Source: Aegilops tauschii subsp. strangulata (taxonomy: Eukaryota > Streptophyta > Magnoliopsida > Poales > Poaceae). Taken from it: DNA of 64,000 nucleotides. The stretch's first letter is position 1; each line of letters opens with the position of its first letter. A model generated the notes under the pieces. The model was not told the DNA's origin, searched no databases, and saw only the letters and a list, made by a program, of their open reading frames with translations. The position numbers and the translations under genes are program-made. This document shows positions 21,597 to 31,879 of this stretch, one piece after another. The DNA is taken from contig NC_053037.3 of the NCBI RefSeq assembly GCF_002575655.3, positions 569,262,880 through 569,326,879 of the forward strand, read 5' to 3'.

Positions 21597-22199
21597 AAGC
21601 GTCACCTAGCTCCAAGTCCAGCATACATATGATGCACACCATGCTCGGTATCGCAAGAGCTCCGGGAGCGGCAGCCTTTTTGCATGTGCGGATTAGGGCA
21701 TATGGCTCGCAGTAGACCAAACATTCCCGGACTGACGATAGGAGGATGTCAATGTCGAGGCACTGGACGAGCACCCATGACTGTCGATTTGGTGGCCGAC
21801 CACGATGGTATTGTACATTGGCAGGTGAGCCAGATCCCCTAGTTGGCCAATTGCTTGGGCGAGGTCGTACTCTGTGCTCACCGGCCCATCGACGAGTATC
21901 CCGTGGATGAACCCATGACAAATATTGTAGTTTTGGAAGATCGCAGTGTCCATGACCTCGACATTGTGGTCGAAGGGTGCCTGGTCATCGTCGAACGAGG
22001 CGAGGATGATCCACATCGCTGTTGAGTGGGCCTGGATCCCTATCATGCGCCTCGCATGCGACACAACCACGTAGTCGTGGATTCACATGGAGGTCGGGAG
22101 AGCTCCCCTTGAGGAGGGGGACGATGCGGAGGAAAACTCTCCCATAGACGACGACATGCGTCGCTGTGACGACTGCCATGGCTAAGGTGGCAACACCAT
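21597..22199 (-). pseudogene. RING-H2 pseudogene, copy B
   Basis: On the minus strand the ATG is at 22199 and a GA-rich leader precedes it. Coding text includes GRVFLRIVPLLKGSSPDL, then after a frame change VVSHARRMIGIQAHSTAMW, ASFDDDQAPFDHNVEVMDTA, GFIHGILVDGPVSTEYD, and near the end ALIRTCKKAAAPGALAIPSM with the first RING pair (CIIC) and MLDLELGDA, followed by a stop at 21597. The His-rich and second Cys half of the RING is absent, so no zinc-binding domain could form. Nonfunctional member of the array. Confidence 0.65.
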
Positions 22200-22500
22200 G
22201 GTCCCAGCGACCGCTCTGTCTCCCCAAGGAAACGAAATGAGCTCTACTGTCATCTCATACGCACCATGGTGGACTGTAGAGCCGAAAACAACGGGCGTAA
22301 ACTGAAGGGATGTTGTTGAGGGCCTCCTACTAGGAACGGGAAGTTTTGCATGATGAGTTTGAATTTTTTTTCCATTTGCTCCCTAATTAATGTCGGTAAA
22401 GACCGCAAAAAGCTCGAACAGAACTGTGTACTTTTATTTACTGCATGAGGGGTTCATATACTGACGTGCCCATATTATCATTGTGAGATGATGGAGTACT
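22200..22500. promoter_or_regulatory. 5' flank of RING copy B
   Basis: Matches the flank of copy D (28054-28390) and, past the small CACTA insertion, continues at 23793. Shared features are AATGTCGGTAAAGACCGCAAA, the ACTG-rich stretch around CATGAGG, and GTGAGATGATGGAGTACT at the insertion point. The function of this flank is untested. Confidence 0.5.
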
Positions 22501-23792
22501 CACTAGTAGAAAATGGGGCTTTTGTCCCGGTTGGTAAGGGCCTTTAGTCCCGGTTTTTGAACCGGGACTAAAGGGTCGTTACTAATGCCTCCCCCCTAAA
22601 GGAAATTTTATGATATTTTTTTAAAAAAAAATTTGCGAATTTTTTTTATTTTTTTTTATTTTCAAATTTCTGAATTATTTTAACCTCTAATCTCTAATCA
22701 CCATCCCTCATCACTGCTCAATTTATCCTCTAATCTCTAATCACCCCTCATCATTCCAAATCATCTAAGTTCCTGGACGGTCACCCATCCTCTCACTATT
22801 CCAGCCTGAGCACGCTTAACTTCCGGGTTCTATTCTTACTCGTTTCCAAGTCTACACATGTTGTTTTCCTGACAATAGTAAGATGTCAATCCTATTAACC
22901 CTCAGGAATTTAGCTTGAGCATGAAGTGACACATTTCACTGTTTGAGTTTGAAACTATTGTTTTAAAAAACAATAATTATTTAGTAACACTAATATTTCT
23001 GGAATAATTAGTTTGACCATTGTTTGACCACAGTTTGACCACAGTTTGACCAGATTTGACCAAAATTCAAAACAACTGAAATAATTATTTAGTAAAGCTA
23101 ATATTCTAGAATAATTAGTTTGACCATTGTTTGACCACATTTTGACCACAATTTGAAATTTTTTGAATTTTTTGCCTCTCCAGATCTTAAAAGCCCCGTA
23201 TCTTTTTTCTGTTAGGTTTTTGAGGATTTTGAAAATGTTTAACGGGGTTCCCCCGGTTAAATTCGGATGTAACTTTTTGAGTAGATGATTTTTCATATAA
23301 AAAACTTTTTCATCCGAGTTCGTATGCAAAAGTTATGCCCATTTTAAGAAATTCCAGAGAGATTTTGCAAATAAAGTCGAAATTCATATTTGTTAATTTT
23401 CCCAACAACTAGACCACATATCACATGGGAAACTTATTTTATTTTATTTTTTGACACTTTCATCATTTTCTTTTGTTTTTTCTAAAACTGAAAAGGCGGT
23501 CCGGGGGGGTAGAGTTTGAAAATGGGACCTTTAGTACCGGTTCGTGCCATGAACCGGTACTAATGCCTCAAAGCCCATTAGTACCGGTTGGTGCCACCAA
23601 CCGGGACTAATGGGCATCGCACCCTTTAGTCCCGGTTCGTGGCACCAACCGGGACTAAAGGGCCCAGGTGAACCGGGACTAATGCCTTAGCCGCATGAAC
23701 CGGGATAAATGCTCACATTAGTCCCGGTTCGTGACTGAACCGGGACTAATGTGAAAACTGCCCTGTGACCAAAGCCCTGTTTTCTACTAGTG
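22501..23792 (-). mobile_element. Non-autonomous CACTA, 1,292 bp, target duplication ACT
   Basis: Ends CACTAGTAGAAAATGGGGC and ...CCCTGTTTTCTACTAGTG, flanked by ACT at 22498-22500 and 23793-23795. Its left end matches the right end of the 12.3-kb CACTA and its right end matches that element's left end, so relative to it this copy is inverted (hence the strand given). It holds subterminal foldbacks at both ends (six or so between 23529 and 23751), AT-rich filler and a block of TTTGACC motifs. No gene, so it would depend on a transposase supplied in trans. Confidence 0.9.
23012..23147. repeat. Cluster of eight TTTGACC motifs (W-box-like)
   Basis: TTTGACC occurs at about 23012, 23023, 23034, 23045, 23055, 23119, 23130 and 23141. 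The two groups belong to an imperfect ~107-bp direct duplication starting AATAATTATTTAGTAA (22972 and 23080). TTGAC is the core bound by plant WRKY factors; binding here is only a possibility. Confidence 0.7.
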
Positions 23793-23795
23793 ACT

Positions 23796-24270
23796 ACAGC
23801 TTATAAGATCAGAGCAAGATTCAGTAAGATGAATATTACATAGATTACTAAGGTCATAAGTTCATAGACCTCTTTGCGGAAGAGGAGCAATTCATAGATT
23901 AGAAAATGTTCATGTAATTACAGAAGTGTTTCTCACATTTTTACAAAGAAATTCATGTAATTTAAAAAGTGCTCGGTCAATTTTCATAAACGTTTGTGTC
24001 ATTAGAAAAAAAATCATTATTAGAAATCCATGTACTAAAAGAACTGTTTGATACATTTATAGAAGTATGGATGTAATTAAAAAAGTGTTGAATGCATTTT
24101 AAAATATGTTTGAGTTTTTAAAAAATGTAAGCATGTAATAAGTAGTTAATATACTTCAGTAAGATGGTCATGTGATTAAAAAGTGTTCAATGGTTTTTAA
24201 AATATTCTTCAAATTAAAAAAATTCATGCATTACAAAATAATGTAATTAAAAGAATAAACTTTAGATGAA
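23796..24270. other. Continuation of copy B 5' flank, AT-rich
   Basis: Resumes the flank after the CACTA insertion, from CAGCTTATAAGATCAGAGCAAG. It is dominated by repeated ATTCATGTAATTAAAAAAGTGTT-like blocks, also present by copies A, D and G. No gene. Confidence 0.55.
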
Positions 24271-24356
24271 CAACGCGCATGAGAACTCTCCCGCAGCTGT
24301 AGACGCGGTGTGCGGGCACGGTGGCAGCACCATGCTCCCGGCGCCCGCTCTCTCGA
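24271..24356 (-). pseudogene. RING copy C, 5' coding fragment only
   Basis: Only the start region of the RING gene survives: on the minus strand MVLPPCPHTAS... and a GRVLLR-equivalent cut short. At 24356 the sequence switches, right at the CTCTCTC leader, to SUVH-like coding sequence. Confidence 0.6.
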
Positions 24357-24690
24357 GGGGATAGACGTCGTGGTCCACCGTGTTGCGGACGGGGACGGGA
24401 ATCGCCTCCTTGCCGTTGGGCATGTCCAGCGTGATGTAGCCGGGCGGACGGATCTCGGCGTTGAGCTGGTTGATGAGGTCTCTAGCGGAGCGCCAGATGT
24501 TGCTGCCGACCGCTTCCTGGCCGGGCAGACGCACGCGCTTGAACTGACAGACGTCGGGGCCGGACATGCCGGGGCCGTAGGTGGCGGAGACGACATTGTA
24601 GTGGCCGTCCTAGACGTACAGCTTCATGAACCTTTGCAACGACTACAGAAAACTAAACCGAATGAAATTCTCAACTAAACACTCACATCC
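24357..24690 (-). pseudogene. SUVH-type histone methyltransferase fragment: SRA tail and start of pre-SET
   Basis: On the minus strand the text reads DGHYNVVSATYGPGMSGPDV, then CQFKRVRLPGQE, ARDLINQLNAEIRPPGYITL and NGKEAIPVPVRNTVD. This is the end of an SRA (YDG) domain and the linker into pre-SET of plant SUVH H3K9 methyltransferases. A TAG interrupts the frame just before DGHYN, and a GTGAGT donor-like site lies upstream near 24690. The fragment ends at the RING copy C junction. Its order relative to the piece at 24951-25428 is reversed compared with a real SUVH gene, so these are rearranged pieces. Confidence 0.65.
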
Positions 24691-24950
24691 ATGGTTATGA
24701 TGTCGATCCCAGACTCAACAAATGCAAATATGGTTTCAGGCTATAACTTGCCGACTGCAAAGTGCAAACATGGCAAACCAGGCACAAGAAATACAAGCAA
24801 ACAGTTCAGTTTAAGGTGTCTTAGCGCTGCGTCCACCCGATGATACAATCCATAACAATGACAGAAAGGTTCATGACAACCGAAAATGAAGGCGAAAGGT
24901 TCATGACAATTGGAAAAGAGGGTAAACATACAGGAAACGTTGACGATCGA
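24691..24950. other. Spacer between SUVH fragments
   Basis: Contains likely intron or 3'-UTR sequence and a short duplication (AAAGGTTCATGACAA at 24866 and 24895). No gene recognised. Confidence 0.4.
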
Positions 24951-25428
24951 TCACTGATCGACGCCGTAATTGATGCTCAGCTCGCTCATCGGCGGGATGG
25001 TCTCCATAGCGAAGACCATCTGGTGGGGGCATGACTCGTCTTCATCACCACGGACCACGAGCTCGATGAAGCGCGCCTGCTCCTCCGTCGGTGCGCCGGT
25101 ATTGGCATTGGCGTTCGCGCAATGCGGGGGTGTCCGCGGGGAGCACGTCCCCGGTGAACTCGCAAAGGAATGCGCCCGGCTGGATCAGGCCCATCCTCCT
25201 CACGCCCCACTTCGTCTCGTTGGACCGGAACACCTCCAGGCGGTGCCTCATTCCGCGCTGGGTCACCTGGTTTGGGAGGAATGCGCTTGGCTGGATCAGG
25301 TCCATCGTCCTCACGCCCCACTTCGTCTCGTTGGAGCGGAACACCTCCAGCTGGTGCCTCGTTCCGTGCTGGGTCATCTGGTTTGGGCAGTTTGCCGTGC
25401 ACCCGCACGACGCGCCGCACTCGTACAC
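24951..25428 (-). pseudogene. SUVH-type fragment: pre-SET and truncated SET, with internal duplication
   Basis: On the minus strand it starts VYECGASCGCTANCPNQMTQ (pre-SET cysteines), continues HQLEVFRSNETKWGVR and FLCEFTGDVL (start of SET), and after a frame change ends ETIPPMSELSINYGVDQ with a stop at 24951. The 37-codon block NQ(M/V)TQ...WGVR...LIQP is present twice in tandem (period 111 bp, about 25165-25390), in frame. The central SET region with the usual NHSC motif is missing. No methyltransferase activity is possible. The left break at 25428 is an LTR junction. Confidence 0.7.
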
Positions 25429-26785
25429 TGTTGGGGATGCCGAGGAGGGAGAAGGAAGACACACATAAACACAAGAGGTAGAAGAAACACACTCAGCTTT
25501 GGCACGCACACACCTTATGCCATTTTCGGTAGTTCCCAACACCACACAAATGAACTCAATTAGAAAGGCTTAAATAGGCACCCAACACAGCTAGCTAACA
25601 CACACCCACGCACCCAGTTCCTAGCATGCACACACACATAAACATAGCTAGTCGTGGTCAAGCCACTAACGGCCTGATCCACACCCGTAGCTAGCTACCC
25701 ACACAACTCGGCAAATGCATGCATGCATGATGCGTCCATCCTTATCTTAACTAACTACTCCGGCTACACGCAAGGTTCACGCAACAGCCACACGGCTTGG
25801 CCATTTAAATTAGGGTACCATGCATGATGCATGTAGCCTCACACGACACATCTGACCAGACTAATACATGTGCACATAGGCCACATCTCTCCACGTGCAG
25901 TGATCACTTGGTCACCGAAGACACACCTACATGACGACGGCTACTCATCTCCTGGCTTGCCAAACGCTCGCGTGCACTCGCTCTATCTCTATGCTACTAA
26001 TCCGGCCGCTAAGCTATGTTGCCGAGCATGGGTTTTTCTTTGTACTTGGCTGACTAATGCAACTCTACGTGGTTATTACACCATGCAACAAACTAAATAT
26101 CACCTAATCCTAAATACTTGACACTAATAACAATATTGTTATGCTTTATTCCTCTTTAGAAGCCCATGGTCGTCGATGTCGTTGGTGCAACACGTAGACG
26201 GCCGCCAATGTTATCTTGTCACGCCGATTGCCGCCATTGCCATTGGCTTCGATGAGAGACGCACCTCCTATGCCTTCACCACACCTTTGTCGCCGGCAAC
26301 ACACCTTGTCGATGACTCCGATGTGGACGATGAACTCCTTGTCACCGGTGGTCCAACTTACCGAGCATCATGCCCTTCTTCTATCGTGACGCAGCTTGAC
26401 GTCGACGGAGAACTGGACCTCCACACACGAGGGCCTCGCAGCAGCCGTGCCGCATCGAACACCGCCCATGCTGTATTGGCGAGGTTCAGCCCCTCCGACG
26501 AGCCTGTGAGCGAGACGGAGTGCGCGATCCTTCTCCGGCCATGGCTCTGAATACCAATTGTTGGGACAAACCCATTGGCAATGAACGCAGAGCAGCCTCC
26601 GGCGACACGAACGCCGGACGGAAGAAGACAAACTCGACACGATCTTAAGCACACGAGTGTTTGCGGCAACATATGCACACACACGCGGAATCTATACAAT
26701 AAGGAGATGAACTCAGCAGAGGTGAGAAGCTAGCAGAATCACACACGCGAACTCACGCGCCCACACTCTCTCCACACCACGACAC
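25429..26785 (-). mobile_element. Degenerate LTR-retrotransposon remnant with PBS
   Basis: At 26543-26556 GGCTCTGAATACCA is the inverse of an initiator-Met PBS, three bases from TGTTGGGAC at 26559, which begins an LTR-like segment running to about CACGACACA at 26785. A second TGTTGGGG edge sits at 25429 inside the SUVH fragment, and ...ACTAATAACA at about 26131 could end that LTR. The two LTR-like segments are poorly alike, so this may be one very old element or two. Flanks TACAC and TACAT are a near match. The 430 bp between carry an open frame (26176-26550) with no recognised domain. Orientation is minus, from the PBS. Confidence 0.45.
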
Positions 26786-27015
26786 ATACATGGACTACAT
26801 CTTCAATTGTCTTGTCACCAACGAGGCAAACCGCACCTACTTCAGTTCCCTGGTTGGAGAGCCCTTGCAAATGCTTATGCGATGGAAGCTGGGGAGAGAA
26901 CCACGTTCTACCTCGAGTATGATCGGGACGAGATCGCGGTCTACTACAGGCCCGTTGGCAGCTTAGCTTCACTTAATCCACACTATGACCCTGAGTTCGC
27001 ATACCGAAGAGTCTA
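26786..27015 (+). pseudogene. Possible B3-domain-like exon fragment
   Basis: In two overlapping frames the text reads DYIFNCLVTNEANRTYFS and then GWRALANAYAMEAGERTTFYLEYDRD before a stop at 27016. GW-R-A...G(E/D)...F.L is reminiscent of the C-terminal half of a plant B3 DNA-binding domain, and the frame break lies between the pieces. The resemblance is short; treat as weak. Confidence 0.22.
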
Positions 27016-27385
27016 ATTAGTAGGCATCCATGGCAGATCATGTTATTACCACCTCTAGTTGAACTTGTGTGGTACTTGCCTCTTTTCAGTACTTAGTTGA
27101 ACTATGTGAATTAGTACATTGTTGATCTTAAATGCTATTATTTGCCACTGTTTTGTAATGTCAGAACTTGATTTAATTACTATTGTTAATCTGGATTATG
27201 TTGTTATTTTGGTGGGGATAGCGCATATGTACTACTTTTATTTCAAATCTGAAAATCAAATTGATGAATATTAGTAGCGGCGAGTTTCACGTGGTGCGCC
27301 ATAGGTATCTAAAATACTATTAACGTGATCCCCCATGCTAGCATGGCTATTTTTTCACGCCATAGCTAGACTTTTCTGCACTAGT
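27016..27385. other. Unassigned stretch ending in a CACTA-like terminus
   Basis: The right edge CTTTTCTGCACTAGTG (27371-27385) is the inverse of a CACTAGTGCAGAAAAG-type end, and RING copy D starts immediately after. I found no matching left end, so the element is truncated or chimeric. No gene. Confidence 0.4.
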
Positions 27386-27958
27386 GGATCCATGTCCAAC
27401 ATACATATGGCACACACCACTCTGGGCGTCACAAGAGCTTAAGGAGCGGCAACTTCTTTGAACGCTTGAATTAGGGCATGTGGCTCGCAGTAGACCAAAC
27501 GTACCGGATGTCGAGGCATTGGACGACACCCCCATAGTTGACGCTTTGGCAGCCGATAACAATGGTGAAGTCCATTAGCAGGTGAGCCAGGTACCCTAGA
27601 TGGCCAGTTTCAATGGCGGGGTGGTAATCGGTGCTCATCGGCCCATCAGCGAGCATCATGTGGATGAACGCATAGCAATCTTTGTAGTTTCAGAGGACCA
27701 CAGTGTCCACAACATCGACACTATGGTCGAAGGGTGTGTGGTCATCATCGAATTAGGCGAGGATGCTCCACACTACTGGTAATATGGGGCTGGATCCCGA
27801 TCCCATGCCTCTCGTGCGACACCACCACGTAGTTGTGGATGCACAGGGAGGTGGGAGATCGCTCGGCTTGAACAGGGGGATGATGCGGAGGGAAACTCTC
27901 CCATGGCCGACGACGAGAGTCTCTATGACCTCAGCCACGGCCATGGTGGCAACAACAT
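27386..27958 (-). pseudogene. RING-H2 pseudogene, copy D
   Basis: Minus-strand start ATG at 27958, preceded by a long GA-rich leader. The first RING pair (VCAICMLDMDP) is present at the far end, but the sequence is cut there by a CACTA-like terminus, removing the rest of the finger. The middle matches copies B and E (GLY..., MMLADGPMSTDYHPAI, MDFTIVIG). Several frame changes occur. Nonfunctional. Confidence 0.6.
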
Positions 27959-27971
27959 GGTCCCGGCGCCT

Positions 27972-27993
27972 GCTCTCTCTCCCTCTCTCTCTC

Positions 27994-28053
<60 letters not shown>
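27972..28053. repeat. (CT)n microsatellite in 5' leader of RING copy D
   Basis: About 80 bases of CT with a few CC interruptions, at the same place as in copies A and F. Confidence 0.95.
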
Positions 28054-28057
<4 letters not shown>

Positions 28058-29235
28058 GAAACGAAATGATCTCTGCAACTATCTCATATGCAGCATTGTG
28101 GACAGTCGGACACGATTTCTTCTTATAGCCATAGGAAGGAAGGCGTGCACGTAGGCTGTAAAATGAAGTGATGTTGTTCAGTGCCTCGTACTAGAAACGG
28201 GAAGTGGGCCAACTACCTCTGACCGTTAGAAGAGTGTTGCATGATGAGTTTGAAAACTTCTCCATTTGCTCCCCAATAAACATCGGTAAAGACCGCAAAC
28301 ACTTCAGAGACAACTGTACTTTGATTTACTTCATGAGGGCTTCATATACTGACATGCCCATTTTATCGTCGTGAGATGATGGAGTACTTCAGCTTATAAG
28401 ACCAGAGCAAGGTTCAGTAAGATAAATATTAGCTAGATTACAAAGGAGACAAGTTCATAAACCCCGTTGCTGAAGATGAGCAATTCATAGATAGAAAATG
28501 TTCATGTAATTAAAAAGTTTTTTTCACATTTTTACAAAGAAATTCACGTAGTTTAAAAAGTGTTTGGTGAATTTTCATAAATTTTTGTGTCACTGGAAAA
28601 AAAATCAATATTAGAAATCCATGTAATCAAAAAATTCTTTGATACATTTATAGAAATTTGATGTCATTAAAAAAGTATTGAATGGTTTTCAAAACATGTT
28701 CAAGGTATTAGAAAAATGTAACCATATGTAATAAAGTAGTCCATATATTTTTAGTAAGATGGTCATGTGATTAAAAAGTGTTCAATGATTTTTTAGATAT
28801 TCTTGAAATTAAAAAAATCCATGCATTACAAAATCATGTTATGAAAAAAAGTGTGCGAGACATTCTTAAAAAGATCATATAATTTCAGATTTACTTGTTA
28901 AGAAAAGAATTAAAAGTTGAATTAATACTAGAAATGCAGAAAACAATGTTTTGACAAACAGTGCAGCATGTTAGGGATAAAAAAGGTTTACATTAGAAGT
29001 TTATTCTTTCAACTGTAGTGGTTTAGGCATCCCATATATTTATTTTCTCAATATCCTTGGCTCATGGGTAAAGATATATATGCCTGGAGAAGGCAAGATT
29101 TGAATGACAAGAATTGATGCAAAATATCATGCTTCATCTTCAAACATTTTCCATAGCAACGTAGTAGGCACATCAACCTTCTCCCTCGGGTTCTGTGAGG
29201 AGAAAAATATGCAAAATTTGTCTCAGTGCCACTAG
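28054..29235. promoter_or_regulatory. 5' flank of RING copy D and spacer to copy E
   Basis: Same organisation as 20624-21596 and 22200-24270. The uninterrupted GATGGAGTACTTCAGCTTATAAG at about 28376-28398 is the empty site for the small CACTA. AT-rich repeats follow, then the conserved spacer TTTACATTAGAAGTTTATTCTTT and GCATCCCATATATTTAT. No gene seen. Confidence 0.55.
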
Positions 29236-29821
29236 GCTCCAAGTCCAGCATAAATATGGCGCACACCTTGCCCGGCGTTGCAAGAGCTCCAGGAGCGGCA
29301 ACCTCTTTGCATGCGCGAATTAGGGATGTGGTTCGCAGTAGACCAAACATTCCCGGAGTGACGACAGGAGGATGTCAATGTCGAGGCACTGGACGACGCC
29401 CCCATGGTTGTCGAACTGGCGGTCGATCACGATGGTGAAGTCCATTGGCGGGTGAGCCAGGTCCCTAGCTGGCCAGTTGCTTGGGCAAGGTCGTACTCAA
29501 TACTCACCGGCCCGTCGGCGACTATCCCGCATATGAACTCATGACAATCCTCGTTGTTTCAGAAGACCGCAGTGTCCATGACTTCGAAGCTATGTTCGAT
29601 GGGTGCCTGGTCATCGTCGAACGAGGCATGCCACATCGCTCGTGAGTGGGCTTGGATCCCTATCGTGCGCCTCCCGTGTGACACAACCATGTAGTCGTGG
29701 ACGCATAGGGAGGTCGGGAGATCGCTCGGTTTGAGGAGGGGGAAGATGCGGAGGAAAAGTCTCCCATAGCTAATGACATGCGTCTCTTTGACCTCCTCCA
29801 CGGCCACGGTAGCAACACCAT
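29236..29821 (-). pseudogene. RING-H2 pseudogene, copy E
   Basis: Minus-strand start at 29821. The best continuous frame runs VEEVKETHVISYGRLFLRIF, PLLKPSDLPTSLCVHDYMVV, GRRTIGIQAHSRAMWHASFD and DDQAPIEHSFEVMDTAVF. Further on ALIRACKEVAAPGALATPGK is followed by VCAIFMLDLEP, where the second Cys of the first pair has become Phe, and the His half is missing. One of the least interrupted copies for the N-terminal half, which is why I use it as the model for the family. Confidence 0.65.
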
Positions 29822-29892
29822 GGTCCCGCGCCTACTCTCTCCCTCTCTCCAATGAAACAAAATTAGCTCTGCAGCTATCTCACACACAAAAT

Positions 29893-30234
29893 GGTGTAAA
29901 CCAAACATACCAGCAGTGACGGCACGTGGATGTCGATGTCGAAGCGCGGGGTGACGCCCTCAAGGCTATCAATCTTGTGGCCGATCTCATCGGCGAAGTC
30001 CATTTGCGGGTGATCATGGTCCCCCCAGTTCCCGGGGGTGAGGTCGTAATCGCCGCTAACCGGCCCGTCTGCGAGCATGCCGTGGATGAGGTCACTGCAG
30101 GCCTCGTAGTTCAGGAAGACGGCAGGGGCCGCAACCTCGACACGGTGGTCGAATGGTGCCCAGCCGTCGAACGAGACGTCGATGCTCCACCCTGCCAGCG
30201 AGTTGGCGTGGGTCCGGACGGCACGGTAGTCCAT
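29893..30234 (-). pseudogene. RING-H2 array fragment, copy E'
   Basis: An open frame begins MDYRAVRTHANSLAGWSIDV and runs through NYEACSDLIHGMLADGPVSG and HKIDSLEGVTPRFDIDIHVP to LL, followed by GTATGT, a plausible donor. It corresponds to the middle of the RING gene only, better preserved than in other copies, but lacks both the N-terminal part and the RING. It abuts the 5' leader of copy E, so it is a separate partial duplication. Confidence 0.55.
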
Positions 30235-30240
30235 GTATCA

Positions 30241-31375
30241 TCAAAATATCAGTCTACACCTTAAGGGGGCATTGTAGAATAATTTTTTTTTTCCAAATTT
30301 CATTCATAGACATGGTTGGCACATCTATTTGAGCAGGTAGAACAAATTTGGGGTGCTTTGGAGGTGGTTGAAAAATCACCTTTTTACAAAAACTGGCTTA
30401 AGTGAGACTAAATGGTCCCTCGTGTTTAAGCGTGATTTTTTCGACCTCCTATAAATCACCTATAATTTTACACACTTGATATGTTGCACAAATATAGCTA
30501 TGTTATCAAGTTTTTACAATTTTTAATTTTTTTATTGAATCTATACTGCCCTGTAGACTGACTGATCAAAATATCGGTCTACACCTAAAGGGGCATTCTA
30601 GGATACTTTTTTTTTCAAATTTCTTTCATAGAAATGTTTGGCACATCTATTTGAGCATGTAGAATAAATTTGGGGTGATTTGAGGTGGTGGAGAAAATCG
30701 CATTTTCTTAAAAAACTGGCTTAAGTGAGACCAAATGGTCCCTCGTGTTTAAGTGTGATTTTTTCGACCTCCTCTAAATCACCTATAATTTTGCACACTA
30801 GATATGTTGCACAAACATAGCTAGGTTTTCAAGATTTTACAATTTTTTAATTATTTTAATTTATTCTGCCCTGTAGACTGACTGATCAAAACATCGGTCT
30901 ACACCTTAAGGGGGCATTGTAGGATAGATGTTTTCAAATTCCTTTCATAGTCATGTTTAGCACATCTATTTGAGCATGTGGAATAAATTTGGGGTGATTT
31001 GGAGGTGGTAGAAAAAAAATCATATTTTCTACAAAAACTGGCTTAAGTGAGACCAAATGGTCCCTCGTGTTTAACCGTAATTTTTTTGACCTCCTCTAAA
31101 TCAGCTCTTATTTTGCACACTTGATATGTTGCACAAACGTAGATAGGCTTTCAAGGTTTTATAATTTATTTATTTTTTTAATTTATATTGCCATGTAGAC
31201 TCACTGATCAAAATATCGGTCTACACTTTAAGGGGAATTGTAGGAAACAATTTTTCCAAATTTCTTTCATAGACATGTTTGGCATATCTATTTAAGCATG
31301 CATAATAGATTTTGGGTGATTCGGAGGTGGTGAAAAAAATCACATTTTTTACGAAAACTGGCTTAAGTGTATTTT
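30241..31375. repeat. Tandem repeat, ~322-bp units, about 3.5 copies
   Basis: Units begin TCAAAATATCGGTCTACACC at 30241, 30566, 30886 and 31208 (lengths 325, 320, 322, then partial). Each contains GGGGCATT, a T-run, TTCATAGACATGTTTGGCAC, ACTGGCTTAAGTGAGACCAA and ATGGTCCCTCGTGTTTAA. Copies look roughly 85-90% alike. The length is in the range of plant satellites, but I cannot match it to a named one. Confidence 0.9.
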
Positions 31376-31879
31376 TTTTCAATTGGAGAGCATGGATGAC
31401 TGATGTATTTTTTTGGATTTATCGGTAATATTTTTTCGGGAGCGAAATATAATTCCTCCAGTACATCTTTTTCCAAATTTTCTCGTCCATAATAAACAAG
31501 CTACACGCTGGCCACGAAGAAACCATGATTCTTGAGGTTGCACTTCAAAAACTCACATATAAAATGCAAAAAAAATATGCCAAACTCATACTGTTACAAG
31601 AGAGTGGACCACCAAATAGCTGAGTCATACATTATGAGGAAGTCGCCAACTAACTGACAGAATGAAATATATTTTAGAGACAAGGTCACACGGTACTAGA
31701 CATAGGCAACAATGCAAACGCCAACATCACGTTGATCGTCGACGTACTTGCTGTCCGACCGTGCGCACAATATTGTAGCTATCATAGTTCTGCTTTGAGA
31801 TCCTACATAGAAGGATATAATTAATGACATGGAATATATTTGGACATATAAAAACATTAAATTACGACATATTAGGTAC
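31376..31879. other. Spacer with no recognised feature
   Basis: AT-rich; no gene or repeat recognised. It is the 3' side of the FAR1-like pseudogene. Confidence 0.4.

Noticed and set aside
25429..26785. Reading this as one intact small LTR retrotransposon (TRIM-like)
   Set aside because: The PBS and TG edges are present, but the two LTR-like segments are not clearly alike, so I list it only as a degenerate remnant.
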